Source of the DNA: JAKFWF01 sp963741505 | Lineage (GTDB): Bacteria > Pseudomonadota > Alphaproteobacteria > Rhizobiales > Hyphomicrobiaceae | Length of the DNA stretch: 64,000 nucleotides | Reading direction: 5' to 3' | NCBI GenBank assembly: GCA_963741505.1 | Contig: CAVUIJ010000002.1 | Span: 372,001-436,000 of the forward strand | Part shown: piece by piece, positions 34,984 through 42,684 of the stretch | Numbering within the stretch: position 1 is the stretch's first letter | Layout of the letters: the number at the start of each line of letters is the position of its first letter | Notes under the pieces: model-generated | What the model was told of the DNA's origin: nothing | Seen by the model: the letters and a program-made list of their open reading frames with translations, nothing else | Databases searched by the model: none | Made by a program: the position numbers and the translations under genes

Positions 34984-35669
34984 GCCTGCACCGCAATAGG
35001 CTTGCGCCACAGCACCCAGATCGTCCTCCGCTCGATGAAGCCGAGACGGGTGTAAAGCGCTGCTGCCTTGTTCTCCGGGCGCACGTGAAGGAACGGGACC
35101 TCGTCTCTGTCGATGATCTTGTTCATGAGGTAGCGCGTCAGTCTTTCCGCGTGCCCGCGTCCCCTCGCGTCGGGATGCGTGCAGATGGCGCTCAATTCCG
35201 TGTAGCCCGGCAAACGCATGCGTTCACCGGCCATTGCCACGAGCCGGCCGCCCTCACGGTAGCCGACGAAGTCGCCGAGCAGGTGTGTCCGTGGTCCAAA
35301 TGGACCAGGCTGCGCCGCGCGGGCCAGTTCCTGCATGGCGGGAGCATCGGCGGCGGTCAAAACGTCGGGAACGGGATGGCTGTTCGCGATCTGGAGTGCG
35401 TGCCGCGGCACCATCTGGAGCATGGGGAAGGCATCAATCTTTTCCCACCCTTGCGGCAACGGCTCGTCCGAAAGGCGGAACAATCGCGCTTCGGTGTTGG
35501 CCGGAAGGCCCGTCGCGAGGTCGGCGTATGAAGCCGGATCAGAACTCTCGATGGCCGAGAACGGCGCCATGTCGCGCGGGAAGTGCCGGGCGCGACCATG
35601 CCCGAGCGCCACATGGGCCTGCGGCCCCGTCAATGCATGCCAAACCGGATTGTCGAGTACATCGCTCAT
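34980..35669 (-). CDS. GNAT-family N-acetyltransferase (FR47-like)
   Basis: A 229-aa protein. Seen in the C-terminal half: the acetyl-CoA region ICTHPDARGRGHAERLTRYL (Q/RxxGxG/A form) and HVRPENKAAALYTRLGFIER, the FR47-like end of the fold. The N-terminal half is a less conserved domain. The ATG at 35669 is preferred over a start at 35699. It is translationally coupled to the MFS gene, so acetylation and transport may concern the same small molecule. Divergent from the Ada-like gene. Confidence 0.85.
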   Translation of the reverse strand: MSDVLDNPVWHALTGPQAHVALGHGRARHFPRDMAPFSAIESSDPASYADLATGLPANTEARLFRLSDEPLPQGWEKIDAFPMLQMVPRHALQIANSHPVPDVLTAADAPAMQELARAAQPGPFGPRTHLLGDFVGYREGGRLVAMAGERMRLPGYTELSAICTHPDARGRGHAERLTRYLMNKIIDRDEVPFLHVRPENKAAALYTRLGFIERRTIWVLWRKPIAVQA

Positions 35670-35764
35670 TTCTGGCCCCAGATTTCTGGACAAATGCATA
35701 TCATCGAAGGCACTCTGATTGCTCGCCGGAATCGGACTCTGTCGACGGCATACCGGAGTGCGTG

Positions 35765-36337
35765 ATGCTCGATATCAATGAGTGCGAACAGGCGCGCGTC
35801 AGCCGGGATCGCCGCTACGATGGAAGGTTTTTCTCCGGCGTTCGGACGACGCGCATCTATTGTCGTCCAGTCTGCCCGGTTCGACCTGCCAAGGCAGCCA
35901 ACGTGACGTTTTACCCCTCGGCCGCTGCGGCTGAAGCAGCAGGGTTCCGACCGTGTCTGAGGTGCAGACCTGAGGCCGCGCCGTTCTCACCGGCCTGGAA
36001 AGGAACCCGCACAACGGTCGAGCGCGCATTGCGCCTGATTGAAGATGGTGCCCTCGATCAGGATAGTGTCGACGCCCTTGCTGACCGGCTCGGCATCGGT
36101 TCACGCCATCTGTCCAGACTCTTCCAAAGACATCTCGGTGCAAGCCCGGTTCAGGTCGCCCAGACGGCGCGAGTGCAGCGAGCGAAGCGCTTGCTCGACG
36201 AGACCGATTTCTCAATGTCGGAGATTGCCGTGCGCGCGGGGTTCGGCAGCCTCCGCCGGTTCAACACGGTATTTGCAGAAGTGTACCGAAGGCCGCCGAC
36301 CGAGATCAGGCGCGCTCGCATCCCAAGTGGTGCATAG
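35765..36337 (+). CDS. Ada-type metal-binding domain fused to an AraC HTH domain
   Basis: A 190-aa protein. Seen: the Ada N-terminal zinc domain (GVRTTRIYCRPVCPVRPAK and GFRPCLRC, four Cys, the first being the likely methyl acceptor for DNA phosphotriesters) and an AraC-type double HTH (residues ~90-180, LADRLGIGSRHLSRLFQRHL and MSEIAVRAGFGSLRRFNTVF). It ends directly after the HTH, so it lacks the AlkA glycosylase or the O6-methylguanine methyltransferase part usual in Ada/AlkA fusions. It may be a stand-alone methylation-sensing regulator or a shortened gene. Divergent from the GNAT gene. Confidence 0.85.
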   Translation: MLDINECEQARVSRDRRYDGRFFSGVRTTRIYCRPVCPVRPAKAANVTFYPSAAAAEAAGFRPCLRCRPEAAPFSPAWKGTRTTVERALRLIEDGALDQDSVDALADRLGIGSRHLSRLFQRHLGASPVQVAQTARVQRAKRLLDETDFSMSEIAVRAGFGSLRRFNTVFAEVYRRPPTEIRRARIPSGA

Positions 36338-36536
36338 ATGTCGGCTCCCTGTCGAAGCGGACAGATCGTCGTCACTGCGCGGATGTCTCCTCACTGCACC
36401 AGACCGGACTACGTGCGTGATCGCAACATTGTGCGCTTATCTGGTCGCGCGACGGCATCGCCAGCAACAGCTCGAAATCGACCTGACCTGTTGTGCTGCA
36501 ATGATTATCAATAGTCGTCCGTGAAGTAAGGCACGG

Positions 36537-37004
36537 TTAAACTGCGCTCACTGTCGTGTCGACGATCACCTTCGACAGGTCCTTGACCGCGACCGCCTCG
36601 GTCTTGACGGCGACCGCGAGGCTCTCGGCAAGCAGGACCTCGAGCCGCTCCTCGCCCATGCGATGACGCCACCTCGTCATCGACGAGCGATCGAACGGCG
36701 CCTTGTGACGGAAGTGCTCCTCGCCGCAGAAGTGCTGGAAGTAAGGGTTCTCGACCCAGCGCAGAACGAGCTCCTCGTCCGACAGGTTAAGCGTGTGCTT
36801 GAGGATCGCGAGGCCGGCCATCAGCCGGACGGGAAGCGGCGGCTGACCGGGACCTTCCGAATACATCTCGCCGAGCTTGCCGCCGATCAACTGCCCGTCG
36901 ATCAGGCCGCCGAGCCGGACCAGCTCGTGCTTCATGTCGATGATCTGGTCGAGCCTCGACCGGAACAGATCGTCTTGTCCTCTTTCCTGCTCGCGTGGCC
37001 GCAT
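36537..37004 (-). pseudogene. IS5-family transposase, N-terminal fragment
   Basis: About 155 residues remain: MRPREQERGQDDLFRSRLDQ at the start, then QPPLPVRLMAGLAILKH, ENPYFQHFCGEEHF and PFDRSSMTRWRHRMGEERLE. These match the N-terminal dimerisation part of IS5-group transposases. The frame stops just after KVIVDTTV, exactly where the conserved DTTV motif should lead into the DDE catalytic core, so about two thirds of the protein is missing. The frame stays open upstream to 37139 without clear homology. No terminal repeats were identified. Confidence 0.75.
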
Positions 37005-37261
37005 CCCCGCCTCCATCCATGCGCGTTGTGCCGACGCAATCATGGTTTGCGCAAAGAGGGAATCCGGCATCGCGATTTGCAAGAAAATCCACACTCGACC
37101 GAGGAAATCTTGCAACTCGACGACCACCTCCCGGCCCAATCATCGAGCCGGAACAACACGTTGGCAATTCTTCACGGACGAACTCGATACTTTTTCAGCG
37201 GATGGACCAGGGCGCGGCGTTCAGCATGTTGGCGTCGGCAGATGCTCTAGTCGCAATTCAT

Positions 37262-37906
37262 TCAGCGAGAAGACGATCGTAGGCTGCTGATCATCTCAAG
37301 CGGCAGTAGACCGGGACGGAACTCTGCAACAGCGCGGGCGATGTCGGTGGCGCTCGCGTCGATCAAAAACAGATTGATCGTCACCGCCGGCAGATCGAGC
37401 CGTCGTTGGACCCACGTGCCAAACCGCAAGCCGAGACGCTGGCCGGCGGCCGGTCTATTTGGCTGCGTCAGAAAGAACTCGATCACCTTCGTCTTCTTCA
37501 GATCAGCGCGCTCGAACGCGGCGATGTCTTGCCAATAAATGCGGCGCGACAGCAACCGCCGATCGGTGATCCCGAGTGCATCGATCGTCACGACTGCAGC
37601 ACGGGAGCACGCACGGTTGGTAATAACATGCGCCAGGGCAAACATCAGTACCAGCCAGCAGGCACCCAGTATTCGGACACCTGTTGCCTGTGCTGCAATC
37701 ATCAGCAACGCGGCTAAAGTCGAACCCGCAATGATCGAAGCGGCAGCCCGCAGCGCGCGCCGGTTCCAGCGGAACTCATGGCAGGGGCCGGGCGCGTTGT
37801 CGAATGCGTTAGTCGCGTCAGCGGGGCGGAGTGGTGAAGCCCCGGTCTGCGCGCGCAGCGCATTGAGCAAGATCGCCCGCAATTCATATATCCTGTGATG
37901 ACTCAT
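37262..37906 (-). CDS. Hypothetical membrane protein (214 aa)
   Basis: Not assigned to a family. Two adjacent membrane segments (IIAGSTLAALLMIAAQA and ILGACWLVLMFALAHVI, residues ~58-95) are followed by a soluble region with VVTIDALGITDRRLLSRRIYW and DIAAFERADL, a layout that resembles PH-like (DUF304-type) small membrane proteins. It lies alone between an IS5 remnant and an empty 400-bp gap. Confidence 0.6.
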   Translation of the reverse strand: MSHHRIYELRAILLNALRAQTGASPLRPADATNAFDNAPGPCHEFRWNRRALRAAASIIAGSTLAALLMIAAQATGVRILGACWLVLMFALAHVITNRACSRAAVVTIDALGITDRRLLSRRIYWQDIAAFERADLKKTKVIEFFLTQPNRPAAGQRLGLRFGTWVQRRLDLPAVTINLFLIDASATDIARAVAEFRPGLLPLEMISSLRSSSR

Positions 37907-38313
37907 GGGCCACCATCGCTAGAGCACTTGGCGATTCCGAAGTCAGCGGATTGCGAGTTGCCACATCCCGATCGCAACTGGCGTGATGCAAATGGTTTGT
38001 GCAGCTTGCGGATGGGCGACGGAGCTGTTCGAGCTGAGCGCAGCGCTGTGGCGCCCCACTCTGGCCTTGCAAACGGGCAAGCAACCATATCGGGGAAGGG
38101 ATGCATGGCTCTCCCCAGACGAGAGGCCAACAGTACCGCACAACGACGGCCTCCAGCAGGCGTGAGGCTAATGTGGCCAGCCCTTGTTGTAAAGCCACGA
38201 CGAAGCGGCGCAGCGGCAGGAACAGATCTCTGCGCCGCCACGGCAGTCCGATTTGCTGGTTCATCCACGGCGTCGGTCCGGTGCGCGCGGCACCCGGTGA
38301 ATGCCAGGGTTGG
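37907..38313. other. Intergenic stretch without a recognised feature
   Basis: Open frames exist on both strands (for example 37884-38366 on the minus strand) but none has a ribosome site, a recognisable motif or a plausible amino-acid composition. No RNA gene or repeat was identified. Confidence 0.35.
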
Positions 38314-38733
38314 TCAGAGATTGAACAAAGAAAACACCAGAGCAATCGCCCAGATGCCGGCGTCAACCACCGCCGTCCATAACGCGCAGGTCAAGTAGAC
38401 CTCGCGCATCAGCGTCGAAGTGAGCTGCTGGGCAGAGCCTGTCGGCGGACGGGCTTCATGCGGCAGGTAAAGCCACATCTCGGTACGTCGGTAAGGTTTG
38501 GTCGGGGCCTCAAGGGCCTTGAGCACCAAAATTCCCGTCATCAACATGGTCAGCACGCCGCCTGTCTGGAATGCCACAAGCGGACTGAACGACAACCCGA
38601 CCATGATGCAGAAGATCGCCAGCGAGCCGAAGCCGCACGCCCGCAAGACGGTCTCGTAGGCGATACGGCGCATCTGTTCCACAGCATCGATCCCACGAAA
38701 TGGAACAATCAGCAGCGACCAAATTTTCACCAC
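38314..38733 (-). CDS. Hypothetical membrane protein (139 aa)
   Basis: Not recognised. Three or four hydrophobic segments are visible: FGSLAIFCIMVGLSFSPLVA, TGGVLTMLMTGILVLKAL and, at the end, ALWTAVVDAGIWAIALVFSL. A short loop with KPYRRTEMWLYLP lies between. It is the last of three small membrane-protein genes on this strand that follow the symporter. Confidence 0.6.
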   Translation of the reverse strand: MVKIWSLLIVPFRGIDAVEQMRRIAYETVLRACGFGSLAIFCIMVGLSFSPLVAFQTGGVLTMLMTGILVLKALEAPTKPYRRTEMWLYLPHEARPPTGSAQQLTSTLMREVYLTCALWTAVVDAGIWAIALVFSLFNL

Positions 38734-38787
38734 CCTGCACTATCGAACGAAATATCCGAATTCAAAATCGTGTGAGCATACGGTGCA

Positions 38788-39114
38788 TCACAGCCCGATC
38801 TTAATGAAATTGCCGATTGCCGGAGCGGTCAATAGCGCGGTGCCGGCGAGCCAGATCCACAAAGACGTACTCGTCGAATCCCCTGTCGCACCGATGACGC
38901 GCTCATAGAGAGCCGCAGGAATGCCGCCGATGATTATGGTCGCAGTCGAGAGCATCAGCGAGGCGAACAGCAATGTCAGCGATTCGCTGCCGAACAGCAG
39001 TGCCGGCGCCAGCACCTTGGCAAACAGATACGCGAAAGGAACCCACGTCTGGTTGAACAGCCCGTTGATCATGCCGAAGAAGGCAATGCCGATATAATAG
39101 TAGTTTCTATCCAT
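38788..39114 (-). CDS. Hypothetical membrane protein (108 aa)
   Basis: Not recognised. Starts MDRNYYYIGIAFFGMINGLF and has three hydrophobic segments, the last being LWIWLAGTALLTAPAIGNFI. The ATG at 39114 was chosen for its GTGAGGCG ribosome site. It follows the YggT-like gene by 8 bp, so both are probably co-transcribed. The frame is open upstream but overlaps that gene. Confidence 0.6.
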   Translation of the reverse strand: MDRNYYYIGIAFFGMINGLFNQTWVPFAYLFAKVLAPALLFGSESLTLLFASLMLSTATIIIGGIPAALYERVIGATGDSTSTSLWIWLAGTALLTAPAIGNFIKIGL

Positions 39115-39122
39115 CGCCTCAC

Positions 39123-39488
39123 TCAGCTGATGCGCGGCGTTGCGCCCAACAATGCAAACAAGAACAGCAGGCCCACGCGCAGCCAGAACAGCCAGACGAC
39201 CCCGAACATCCATACTACCACCGGTGCTGCCGCCTTGGGCGTGACGACCTCCACTGCAGCAACGATCGGATCAGTCAAGCGACAGAAAAAGCGCCAGATG
39301 TAGTTCGACGAGTCGGGCTCGACGAGCAAAGCAAGCAGCACCCTTCCGAGCAACGTGTACATCATTGCTGCCAGAACGAAGTTCGGCAGGTGATAATACC
39401 AGTAGCTGAGGATGGGATACGATATGCCCACGGCCAACAACTCCAGTGGCAGCCCAATATCGCAGCGGCTGGTTCCCGCCGCAAGCAA
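39123..39488 (-). CDS. YggT-like membrane protein
   Basis: A 121-aa protein with two strong membrane segments and a central motif (MMYTLLGRVLLALLVEPDSS followed by YIWRFFCRLTDPIV) that resembles the YGGT family repeat. The family has no firm function; links to cell division proteins and K+ uptake have been proposed. The start codon is uncertain, since an internal Met-Met (MMYTLLG) could also be used. It lies between the symporter terminator and another small membrane gene. Confidence 0.55.
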   Translation of the reverse strand: MLAAGTSRCDIGLPLELLAVGISYPILSYWYYHLPNFVLAAMMYTLLGRVLLALLVEPDSSNYIWRFFCRLTDPIVAAVEVVTPKAAAPVVVWMFGVVWLFWLRVGLLFLFALLGATPRIS

Positions 39489-39505
39489 TCGATCCGGGAA
39501 ACTGA

Positions 39506-39527
39506 GCGGGGCCCCGAAGGGCCCCGC
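39506..39527 (-). terminator. Hairpin after the symporter gene
   Basis: GCGGGGCCC and GGGCCCCGC form a perfect 9-bp stem, closed on the minus strand by a TTCG loop (a C(UUCG)G tetraloop). It begins 24 bp after the symporter stop codon. No clear T-run follows, so termination may be partial and the next genes may still receive transcripts. Confidence 0.6.
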
Positions 39528-39551
39528 TGCTAATCGATCAGGTCGCGCCGG

Positions 39552-41528
39552 TCAGGTCGTCTTTTCTTCAAGAACCGTCTTGCCGCGCGGCTTGCGAATT
39601 TCGTCGATGAAGGCCTGCAACTCGGCCGAAGGTGCTTTCGTCATCAAGCTGACGACATAGATCACCAGGAACCCGAGTGGCATCCCCAACAAACCGCAAT
39701 TGATGTTGTTGAGGTTGAACCAGCCAACCTTGTTGGCCATCGGATGCGCCAGCGTCGGCCAACTCTCCATTGCATTCGGCAACGCCATCGCCTTGGCAAG
39801 GTCGACCAATGGCGCACCGGACACCGGATTCAAGAGCGAGGTCATGCCGAAATACTTCACGCCCATGCCAGGGAAATAGCGAGTCGTAACGAGATAGAAC
39901 AGGCACAGACCGAAGCCAGCGATGATGCCGCAAACAGCGCCTGCCGACGTCGCCCGCTTCCACCAGATGCCCATGACAAGCGCCGGGAAATTTCCAGCCA
40001 TCGCGAGCGAGAACGCCCACCCGACCATGGCCAGGATATCCGATGGCTTCGTGGCCGCCGTTGCTGCAGCCGCGACCGCAACGAAGAACAACAAGATGCG
40101 TGCGACCGTTAAACGGCGGATTGCCGGTGCATTTGGGTCAATCATCTTGTAGTAGATGTCGTGGCTCAATGCATTGGCGATAGCAAGCAAAAGCCCGTCG
40201 GCGGTGGACAGTGCCGCCGCAAGCCCGCCGGCCGCCACCAAGCCCGAAATCACATAAGGAAGCCCAGCGATCTCCGGCGTGGAGAGCACGATCACGTCCG
40301 TATTGATGACGAAATCCTGAAGCCTGACGACGCCGGGATGACCGGCAATCGCTTTGCACGCGGCGACAATCGCGTCGATATTTGCGGCATTCTTGCCGCA
40401 GATCTGGATCAGCCCCAGTTCTCCCCATGTGAAAAGCCAGGGCTTCATCGCCGTGACATTGGCACCAATGATGTTGGTGTACACCTCCAGTTTCGAGAAC
40501 GCCGCATAGGCCGGCGCCGAGAAGTAGAGCAGGAAGATGAACAGCAGTGACCACGCCACCGACTGCCGCGCCTCACGCACGCTGGGAGTTGTGAAATAGC
40601 GCATCAGAATGTGCGGCAATGAGGCTGTGCCGACCATCATGCAGAAGATTATGCCGAAGAAATTCAATGGGCTGTAGTTGATGAACGGCTCGATGTGCGG
40701 CTTCAAGGTGGCAGCCGTCGCGAGACCGGTCCGCAGCATCTCCTGCTCGCGGGCGGTAATGTCCATAATTGCCTGCCCGTAAGTAAGCTCAGGGATTGGG
40801 ATCCCGTACTTCTTGGTGGACAGGATGACGATCGGGGTCAGGTAGGCGACGATCAGCACAATGTACTGGGCAATCTGTGTCCAGGTCACGGCGCGCATGC
40901 CGCCAAGCATCGCACATAACAGGATGCCGACGAGGCCGGCAAACACCGCGATTTCAAATTGCATACCGAGGAAGCGGGAAGCGATTAGCCCGGTGCCGTA
41001 GATCTGCGCGGTCACATATGTGAACGAGCAGCACACCAGCACGATTACCGCGAGGAACCGGGTGAAATTGCCGCCAAACCGGAACGACATGAAATCAGGC
41101 ACGGTATAGGCGCCGAACTTGCGCAGGTACGGACCGACCAGGATGGAAACCAGCACGAATCCGCCAGTCCAGCCGAGCACCCATGCAATGCCATCGTAGC
41201 CGAGCAGGAACAGCGTGCCGGCCATGCCGACGAACGAAGCTGCCGACATCCAGTCGGCGCCCGTCGCCATGCCGTTGTAGAAGGCCGGTACGCGCCGGCC
41301 GGCGACGTAGTACTCCGATACTTCTGCCGTACGCGTCGCCACGCCGATGATGGCGTAAACTGCCAGTGTAAAGAATACGAACAGATAGCCGAGGATCTTG
41401 TTCGGCACGCCGAATTGCTCGAGAACCGCGAGCAACACGATGAAGCCGAGAAATCCGCCGGTATATATGCCGTACATGCGTCCGAGATTTCGCATGAAAT
41501 CCGAACGTTCCGCTGTTTGGATAGCCAT
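39552..41528 (-). CDS. Sodium/solute symporter large subunit (VC_2705/ActP-like)
   Basis: A 658-aa member of the SSS family with about 13 membrane segments. Seen: VSEYYVAGRRVPAFYNGMAT and ADWMSAASFVGMAGTLFL near the N-terminus, VPDFMSFRFGGNFTR, and GLAAALSTADGLLLAIANAL, which match the acetate/pyruvate-type symporters (TIGR03648 group). The ATG at 41528 is preceded by GAGGGGGACAGGG. It follows the DUF4212 small subunit by 13 bp, the usual two-gene arrangement. The substrate is probably a short organic acid but is not proven by sequence. Confidence 0.9.
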   Translation of the reverse strand: MAIQTAERSDFMRNLGRMYGIYTGGFLGFIVLLAVLEQFGVPNKILGYLFVFFTLAVYAIIGVATRTAEVSEYYVAGRRVPAFYNGMATGADWMSAASFVGMAGTLFLLGYDGIAWVLGWTGGFVLVSILVGPYLRKFGAYTVPDFMSFRFGGNFTRFLAVIVLVCCSFTYVTAQIYGTGLIASRFLGMQFEIAVFAGLVGILLCAMLGGMRAVTWTQIAQYIVLIVAYLTPIVILSTKKYGIPIPELTYGQAIMDITAREQEMLRTGLATAATLKPHIEPFINYSPLNFFGIIFCMMVGTASLPHILMRYFTTPSVREARQSVAWSLLFIFLLYFSAPAYAAFSKLEVYTNIIGANVTAMKPWLFTWGELGLIQICGKNAANIDAIVAACKAIAGHPGVVRLQDFVINTDVIVLSTPEIAGLPYVISGLVAAGGLAAALSTADGLLLAIANALSHDIYYKMIDPNAPAIRRLTVARILLFFVAVAAAATAATKPSDILAMVGWAFSLAMAGNFPALVMGIWWKRATSAGAVCGIIAGFGLCLFYLVTTRYFPGMGVKYFGMTSLLNPVSGAPLVDLAKAMALPNAMESWPTLAHPMANKVGWFNLNNINCGLLGMPLGFLVIYVVSLMTKAPSAELQAFIDEIRKPRGKTVLEEKTT

Positions 41529-41541
41529 GACCCTGTCCCCC

Positions 41542-41805
41542 TCAATCGTCTTCGGCGACGCCATGTTGGCGATCAATCTTGTCCTGCTGCCTTGAGAACA
41601 TGAACAGCATGACGACGAACACGATCAGCGAGCCTTGCGCGGCCATGTAGAAGCCGAGCGGAAATCCAAGAAATGGAACGGTGATGGTGTTGAGCGGCTT
41701 CACGAAGAAGTGGATAACGTAACCAAAGAAGAACCAAACACCCAGATGCGCAAACATCAGGTTGCGTGTTCTCATCCAGTGGATTTCGTCGCTGGTTTTT
41801 TGCAT
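41542..41805 (-). CDS. Sodium/substrate symporter small subunit (DUF4212)
   Basis: An 87-aa protein with two membrane segments. Seen: the conserved start RTRNLMFAHLGVWFFFGYVI, then GFPLGFYMAAQGSLIVFVVM and a charged tail (FSRQQDKIDRQHG). This is the DUF4212 (TIGR03647) family that accompanies the VC_2705-type symporter encoded next. The ATG at 41805 lies after a GGAGG region; a frame reaching 41874 is longer than the family. Confidence 0.9.
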   Translation of the reverse strand: MQKTSDEIHWMRTRNLMFAHLGVWFFFGYVIHFFVKPLNTITVPFLGFPLGFYMAAQGSLIVFVVMLFMFSRQQDKIDRQHGVAEDD

Positions 41806-42033
41806 CGGCGCGATTCCCTCCTCCAATTGCCGTGGGCTGAATATTCGCGGAGGAGGCGTACGGTCACGCAGCACCTCCCCGAGGCCACTGCTCCGTCCGG
41901 TCTTGTGCCGGATCGCGAGGTACTACTAAAGGCTCATTGTGCGTAAAAGGCTAGCATTGCAACTGGTGTTCGCCTCATAATACTTTCGTCCAATGTGAGC
42001 GACCGGTGAGAGTAAATGAAAGGTGGCGAGCCC

Positions 42034-42651
42034 ATGAGTCTACTCGACAAGGTCTTGATGCGCCGGCCGCCGATCGGCGACATCGATGCCTTGGCTGATT
42101 TCCTCGATGAACACGCTGCTTTTCTGGTTCAGAAGGGCATTTACGAGTATTCGCGCGCCCGCGCCGGACACTACTCGAAGGTGCTGTTTCAGGAAGCAGA
42201 GTTCCAGCAGGCTGCCGATCAATCGCGCTGGCGTGCCTACCCGCTGGGACTCGCCATGGTCGGGGAGTTAGCGGAAGGCGTGATTGGCAAGCTCGCCGGA
42301 GATCACCGACTGTCCACGCTTGGCGCGCTGGCGGCTGTTGTGCTTTCGGTCTTCGATCGCCACCCTGTGCCCGCGAGGGTCGGCGCCACGGATTGGTCCA
42401 AGGCGCGTGCGGACCTGGCCCAACACCTGGCGAGTATCGGCCTGCACCCGCCGAAACGTGCCATTGATATCCCGCAGTCTCTCGCCAAGGAGTATTTTGC
42501 CTTGATGCCGATTCACAAGTCGTTGCGCGGCAGCGATTTTCCAACCGTCATGAACTATCTCAAGGTGACCCTCTGTAACATTCATGACGAGCTGACGAAA
42601 CGCACGGACGCCAGGAAGGTCGGAGAATTGCTGCGCGCGCGTACAAACTGA
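42034..42651 (+). CDS. Conserved-looking hypothetical protein (205 aa) at the symporter locus
   Basis: Not assigned to a family. A soluble, mostly helical protein: MSLLDKVLMRRPPIGDIDAL at the start, then VQKGIYEYSRARAGHYSKVL and a C-terminal KSLRGSDFPTVMNYLKVTLC. No signal peptide or membrane segment. The ATG at 42034 was chosen because AAAGGTGG lies about 8 bases upstream; an earlier in-frame ATG is at 42016. It is divergent from the DUF4212/symporter pair and 33 bp before the exonuclease-CBS-DUF294 gene, so it probably belongs to the same control system. Confidence 0.75.
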   Translation: MSLLDKVLMRRPPIGDIDALADFLDEHAAFLVQKGIYEYSRARAGHYSKVLFQEAEFQQAADQSRWRAYPLGLAMVGELAEGVIGKLAGDHRLSTLGALAAVVLSVFDRHPVPARVGATDWSKARADLAQHLASIGLHPPKRAIDIPQSLAKEYFALMPIHKSLRGSDFPTVMNYLKVTLCNIHDELTKRTDARKVGELLRARTN

Positions 42652-42684
42652 TCCCGCACTAACAGTCATTGGAAAGGGCGTCCG

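Noticed and set aside
37884..38366. A 160-codon minus-strand frame
   Set aside because: Overlaps the ends of both neighbouring membrane-protein genes and has no recognisable domain.
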